Assembly (NCBI RefSeq): GCF_027622875.1
Contig: NZ_JAPZVP010000013.1
Span: forward strand, 1 to 64,000
DNA from: Glycomyces luteolus
Lineage (GTDB): Bacteria > Actinomycetota > Actinomycetes > Mycobacteriales > Micromonosporaceae
Direction: 5' to 3'
DNA: 64,000 nucleotides
In this document: one piece after another, positions 61,916-64,000 of the stretch
How positions within the stretch are numbered: the first letter of the stretch is position 1
Layout of the letters: each line of letters begins with the position of its first letter
The notes under the pieces: generated by a model
Databases searched by the model: none
What the model was told of the DNA's origin: nothing
What the model saw: only the letters and a program-made list of their open reading frames with translations
Made by a program: the position numbers and the translations under genes

Positions 61916-62978
61916 GCTGCGCGTAGCCATTGTCGGCGTGGGCAACTGCGCCAATTCGCTGGTCCAAGGCGTCGAGTACTACCGCGACGCCAAGCCCGAG
62001 GACCGGGTGCCGGGCCTCATGCACGTCCAGTTCGGCGACTACCACGTGAACGACATCGAGTTCGTCGCCGCATTCGACGTCGACGCCAAGAAGGTCGGCC
62101 AGGACCTGGCAAGCGCGATCTTCGCGTCGGAGAACAACACCATCAAGTTCGCCGACGTGCCTCCGACCGGCGTCCCGGTGCTGCGGGGCCCGACCCACGA
62201 CGGCTTGGGCGAGTACTACACCGAGATGGTCACCGAGTCCACCGACGAGCCGGTCGACGTCGTCGCCGCGCTCAAAGCGGCGAAGACGGACGTCGTGGTC
62301 TGCTACCTGCCCGTGGGCAGCGAGAAGGCCGCGAAGTTCTACGCGCAGGCCGCGATCGACGCGGGCGCCGCGTTCGTGAACGCCCTCCCCGTGTTCATCG
62401 CCTCCGACCCCGAATGGGCCCAGAAGTTCACCGACGCGGGCATCCCGATCGTCGGCGACGACATCAAGTCGCAGGTCGGCGCCACCATCGTGCACCGCGT
62501 GCTGGCGAAGCTGTTCGAAGACCGCGGCGTGCGCCTCGACCGCACGTACCAGCTGAACTTCGGCGGCAACATGGACTTCATGAACATGCTCGAGCGCAGC
62601 CGCCTCAAGAGCAAGAAGATCTCCAAGACCCAGGCCGTGACCTCGCAGATCCCGCACGAGATGCTCGGCGCCGACGTGCACATCGGCCCGTCGGACCACG
62701 TCCCGTGGCTGACCGACCGCAAGTGGGCGTACATCCGCCTGGAGGGCACCACCTTCGGCGACGTGCCCCTCAACGCGGAGCTCAAGCTCGAAGTGTGGGA
62801 CTCGCCGAACTCCGCGGGCGTCATCATCGACGCCGTCCGCGCGGCGAAGATCGCCCTCGACCGCGGCCACGGCGGCCCGGTCGAATCGGCCTCCAGCTAC
62901 TTCATGAAGTCGCCGGCCAAGCAGTTCTCCGACGAAGAAGCTCGCATCTCCGTCGAGAACTTCATCGCGGGCCTGTAA
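61908..62978 (+). CDS. ino1: Inositol-3-phosphate synthase
   Basis: The 356-residue enzyme converts glucose-6-phosphate to myo-inositol phosphate, the first step toward phosphatidylinositol and, in actinobacteria, mycothiol. NAD site [20 protein letters not shown]; catalytic core [20 protein letters not shown] and [14 protein letters not shown]-terminal [23 protein letters not shown] 61908 follows AAAGGAGG. The terminator at 62992 ends the operon. Confidence 0.96.
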   Translation: MGKLRVAIVGVGNCANSLVQGVEYYRDAKPEDRVPGLMHVQFGDYHVNDIEFVAAFDVDAKKVGQDLASAIFASENNTIKFADVPPTGVPVLRGPTHDGLGEYYTEMVTESTDEPVDVVAALKAAKTDVVVCYLPVGSEKAAKFYAQAAIDAGAAFVNALPVFIASDPEWAQKFTDAGIPIVGDDIKSQVGATIVHRVLAKLFEDRGVRLDRTYQLNFGGNMDFMNMLERSRLKSKKISKTQAVTSQIPHEMLGADVHIGPSDHVPWLTDRKWAYIRLEGTTFGDVPLNAELKLEVWDSPNSAGVIIDAVRAAKIALDRGHGGPVESASSYFMKSPAKQFSDEEARISVENFIAGL

Positions 62979-62991
62979 GCCCTACACACTC

Positions 62992-63030
62992 CCAAGGGGG
63001 ACTCCGTATGCAAATCGGGGTCCCCCTTGG
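62992..63030 (+). terminator. Terminator after ino1
   Basis: CCAAGGGGGAC and GTCCCCCTTGG form an 11-bp stem around a 17-nt partly paired loop, 14 bp past the ino1 stop and before the MFS gene. Confidence 0.8.
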
Positions 63031-63055
63031 CATTCACCGGAGTTATCCTCGGACA

Positions 63056-64000
63056 ATGCGCACCGACGGCCACGTTCGGAACCTCGCGAGCAACCGCCGA
63101 TTCAGGCACCTGCTGGCGGTGCGGCTGACGTCCCAAGCGGCCGACGGCATGTTCCAGGCCTCCCTCGCGCTCTCCGTCTTCTTCAACCCCGCCCTCGGCG
63201 AAGCGAGCGACCCGTTCCGGTACGCCGCCGCCGTCGCGATCCTCCTCGGCCCGTACTCCCTGCTCGGACCCTACGTCGGCACCGTCCTCGACCGGTTCAG
63301 CCGCCGCAACCTCATCGGCGGCGCGAACCTCGCCCGGGCCGCGCTCATGATCGTCATCTGCCTGACCCTCCCCGGCGGCTTCAACTGGTCCTGGGTGCTG
63401 TGCGCCATGATCGTGCTCGCCGCCAACCGGTTCGTGCTCGCCGGACTCGGCGCCGCCCACCCCCAGGTCGTCCCCGCCAAAGACCTCGTCACCGCCAACT
63501 CCCTCGCCTCCACCCTCGGCGCGCTCGCCTACGGCCTCGGCCTGGCCACCACCGGCATCGCGAAACTCCTCGACTCCGGGGTGTCCTACTCGATGCTCGC
63601 GCTGGCCGCCGGGGTCGGGTACCTCGCCTCGGCGTGCATCGTGGGGGCCTCGTTCCGCCGCCCCGACCTCGGCCCGCCCGTGGACGAGGACGCGCCGACG
63701 GGCCTGTGGCGCGGTATCGCCCAGACCAGCTCGGGCATGTGGGAGGGGTTCAAGCACCTCGGCCGCCGCAGAGGACCCGCCCTCGCCATGGCCGTGCAGG
63801 GCCTGCACCGGTTCCTGTACGGGATCGTGTTCATCATCGCGATCGCCCTGTTCATGGGCTTCTTCTGGGACGTGGAGTCGGACCCGACCCGCACCACCAC
63901 GATCTCGTGGCTGCTGGTCCTCGCCGTCCTCGGCAACGTCGGCGTCCTCGCGGCGGCGATCGCCACCCCGCGCGCGACCCGCGTCTGGGGGCCCAAGAAC
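63056..64000 (+). CDS. MFS transporter (partial, runs off the window)
   Basis: 315 residues are visible from ATG 63056. There are several membrane helices (AAAVAILLGPYSLLGPYVGT, ALMIVICLTLPGGF, VLCAMIVLAANRFVLAGLGA) and the MFS loop motif GTVLDRFSRRNLIGGANLAR between helices 2 and 3. The helices QGLHRFLYGIVFIIAIALFM and LVLAVLGNVGVLAAAIA lie near the edge. It is a drug/H+ antiporter-like or enterobactin-exporter-like member; the substrate is unknown. Separated from ino1 by a terminator. No stop codon inside the window. Confidence 0.85.
   Translation, partial: MRTDGHVRNLASNRRFRHLLAVRLTSQAADGMFQASLALSVFFNPALGEASDPFRYAAAVAILLGPYSLLGPYVGTVLDRFSRRNLIGGANLARAALMIVICLTLPGGFNWSWVLCAMIVLAANRFVLAGLGAAHPQVVPAKDLVTANSLASTLGALAYGLGLATTGIAKLLDSGVSYSMLALAAGVGYLASACIVGASFRRPDLGPPVDEDAPTGLWRGIAQTSSGMWEGFKHLGRRRGPALAMAVQGLHRFLYGIVFIIAIALFMGFFWDVESDPTRTTTISWLLVLAVLGNVGVLAAAIATPRATRVWGPKN

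Overview
The window is very GC-rich and carries the chromosomal replication origin of an actinomycete. Evidence: dnaA and dnaN flank a cluster of about 18 DnaA boxes; the order rpmH-rnpA-yidD-yidC-jag-rsmG-parA-parB runs to one side and dnaN-gnd-recF-dciA-like-gyrB-gyrA-DUF3566-tRNA-Ile to the other; and there is a murJ / pseudokinase / sigM / anti-sigma / trxB / trxA block, a PadR-ino1 pair and a DLW-39 small protein. This order is typical of filamentous Actinomycetota. A Glycomyces-like or Micromonospora-like host is my inference, not something the sequence proves.

Layout. 0-5.6 kb is an accessory zone: GNAT and NUDIX genes, decayed transposases (ISAs1-type and IS5/IS4-type scraps), and a two-gene operon of unknown function (2907-4531). 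5.7-9.1 kb is a copper operon (CsoR-type operators, a secreted metal-associated protein, a copA P-type ATPase). It ends at a 173-bp tract of only G and C that looks like a sequence artefact, beyond which lies a 5'-truncated MMPL transporter. 10.9-21.7 kb is mixed metabolism and regulation: haloacid dehalogenase-like protein, cutA, rarA (apparent +1 shift near its end), a secreted GH30 glucuronoxylanase under a palindromic operator, a ProC-like reductase, a DUF4097 protein, a large SARP/NB-ARC regulator, and a micropeptide-ECF sigma-membrane protein module.

21.7-25 kb holds tRNA-Ala, DLW-39, a flavin reductase, and tRNA-Ile with a 1.94-kb islet inserted in its 3' end. The islet is bounded by 44-bp direct repeats and carries an S66 peptidase and a membrane protein. 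25-37 kb is the replication core on the minus strand, ending at oriC and dnaA. 37-43 kb is the plus-strand ribosomal/RNase P/membrane insertion/chromosome segregation operon. Six perfect parS sites lie between 39.8 and 44.7 kb, and two of them sit at the centre of long perfect palindromes that separate convergent genes, so they look like combined parS/terminator elements.

43-50 kb holds GNAT and HIT-like proteins, a D-Ala-D-Ala ligase coupled to a PLP aminotransferase, and the thioredoxin system behind a SigR-like promoter. 50-61 kb is envelope biogenesis: the sigM/anti-sigma pair, a degenerate kinase, the MurJ lipid II flippase, the divergent CCA-adding enzyme, a GT87-like membrane glycosyltransferase and a bifunctional penicillin-binding protein with SASVG repeats. 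61-64 kb holds a PadR regulator coupled to inositol-1-phosphate synthase and an MFS transporter that runs off the window.

I saw no CRISPR array, no rRNA gene and no intact mobile element. The points most worth checking are the parS/terminator palindromes, the tRNA-Ile islet, a 72-bp intergenic repeat present twice near parB and trxA, the micropeptide-sigma module, and three places where the sequence itself may be faulty (9099-9271, about 13916, about 10905).
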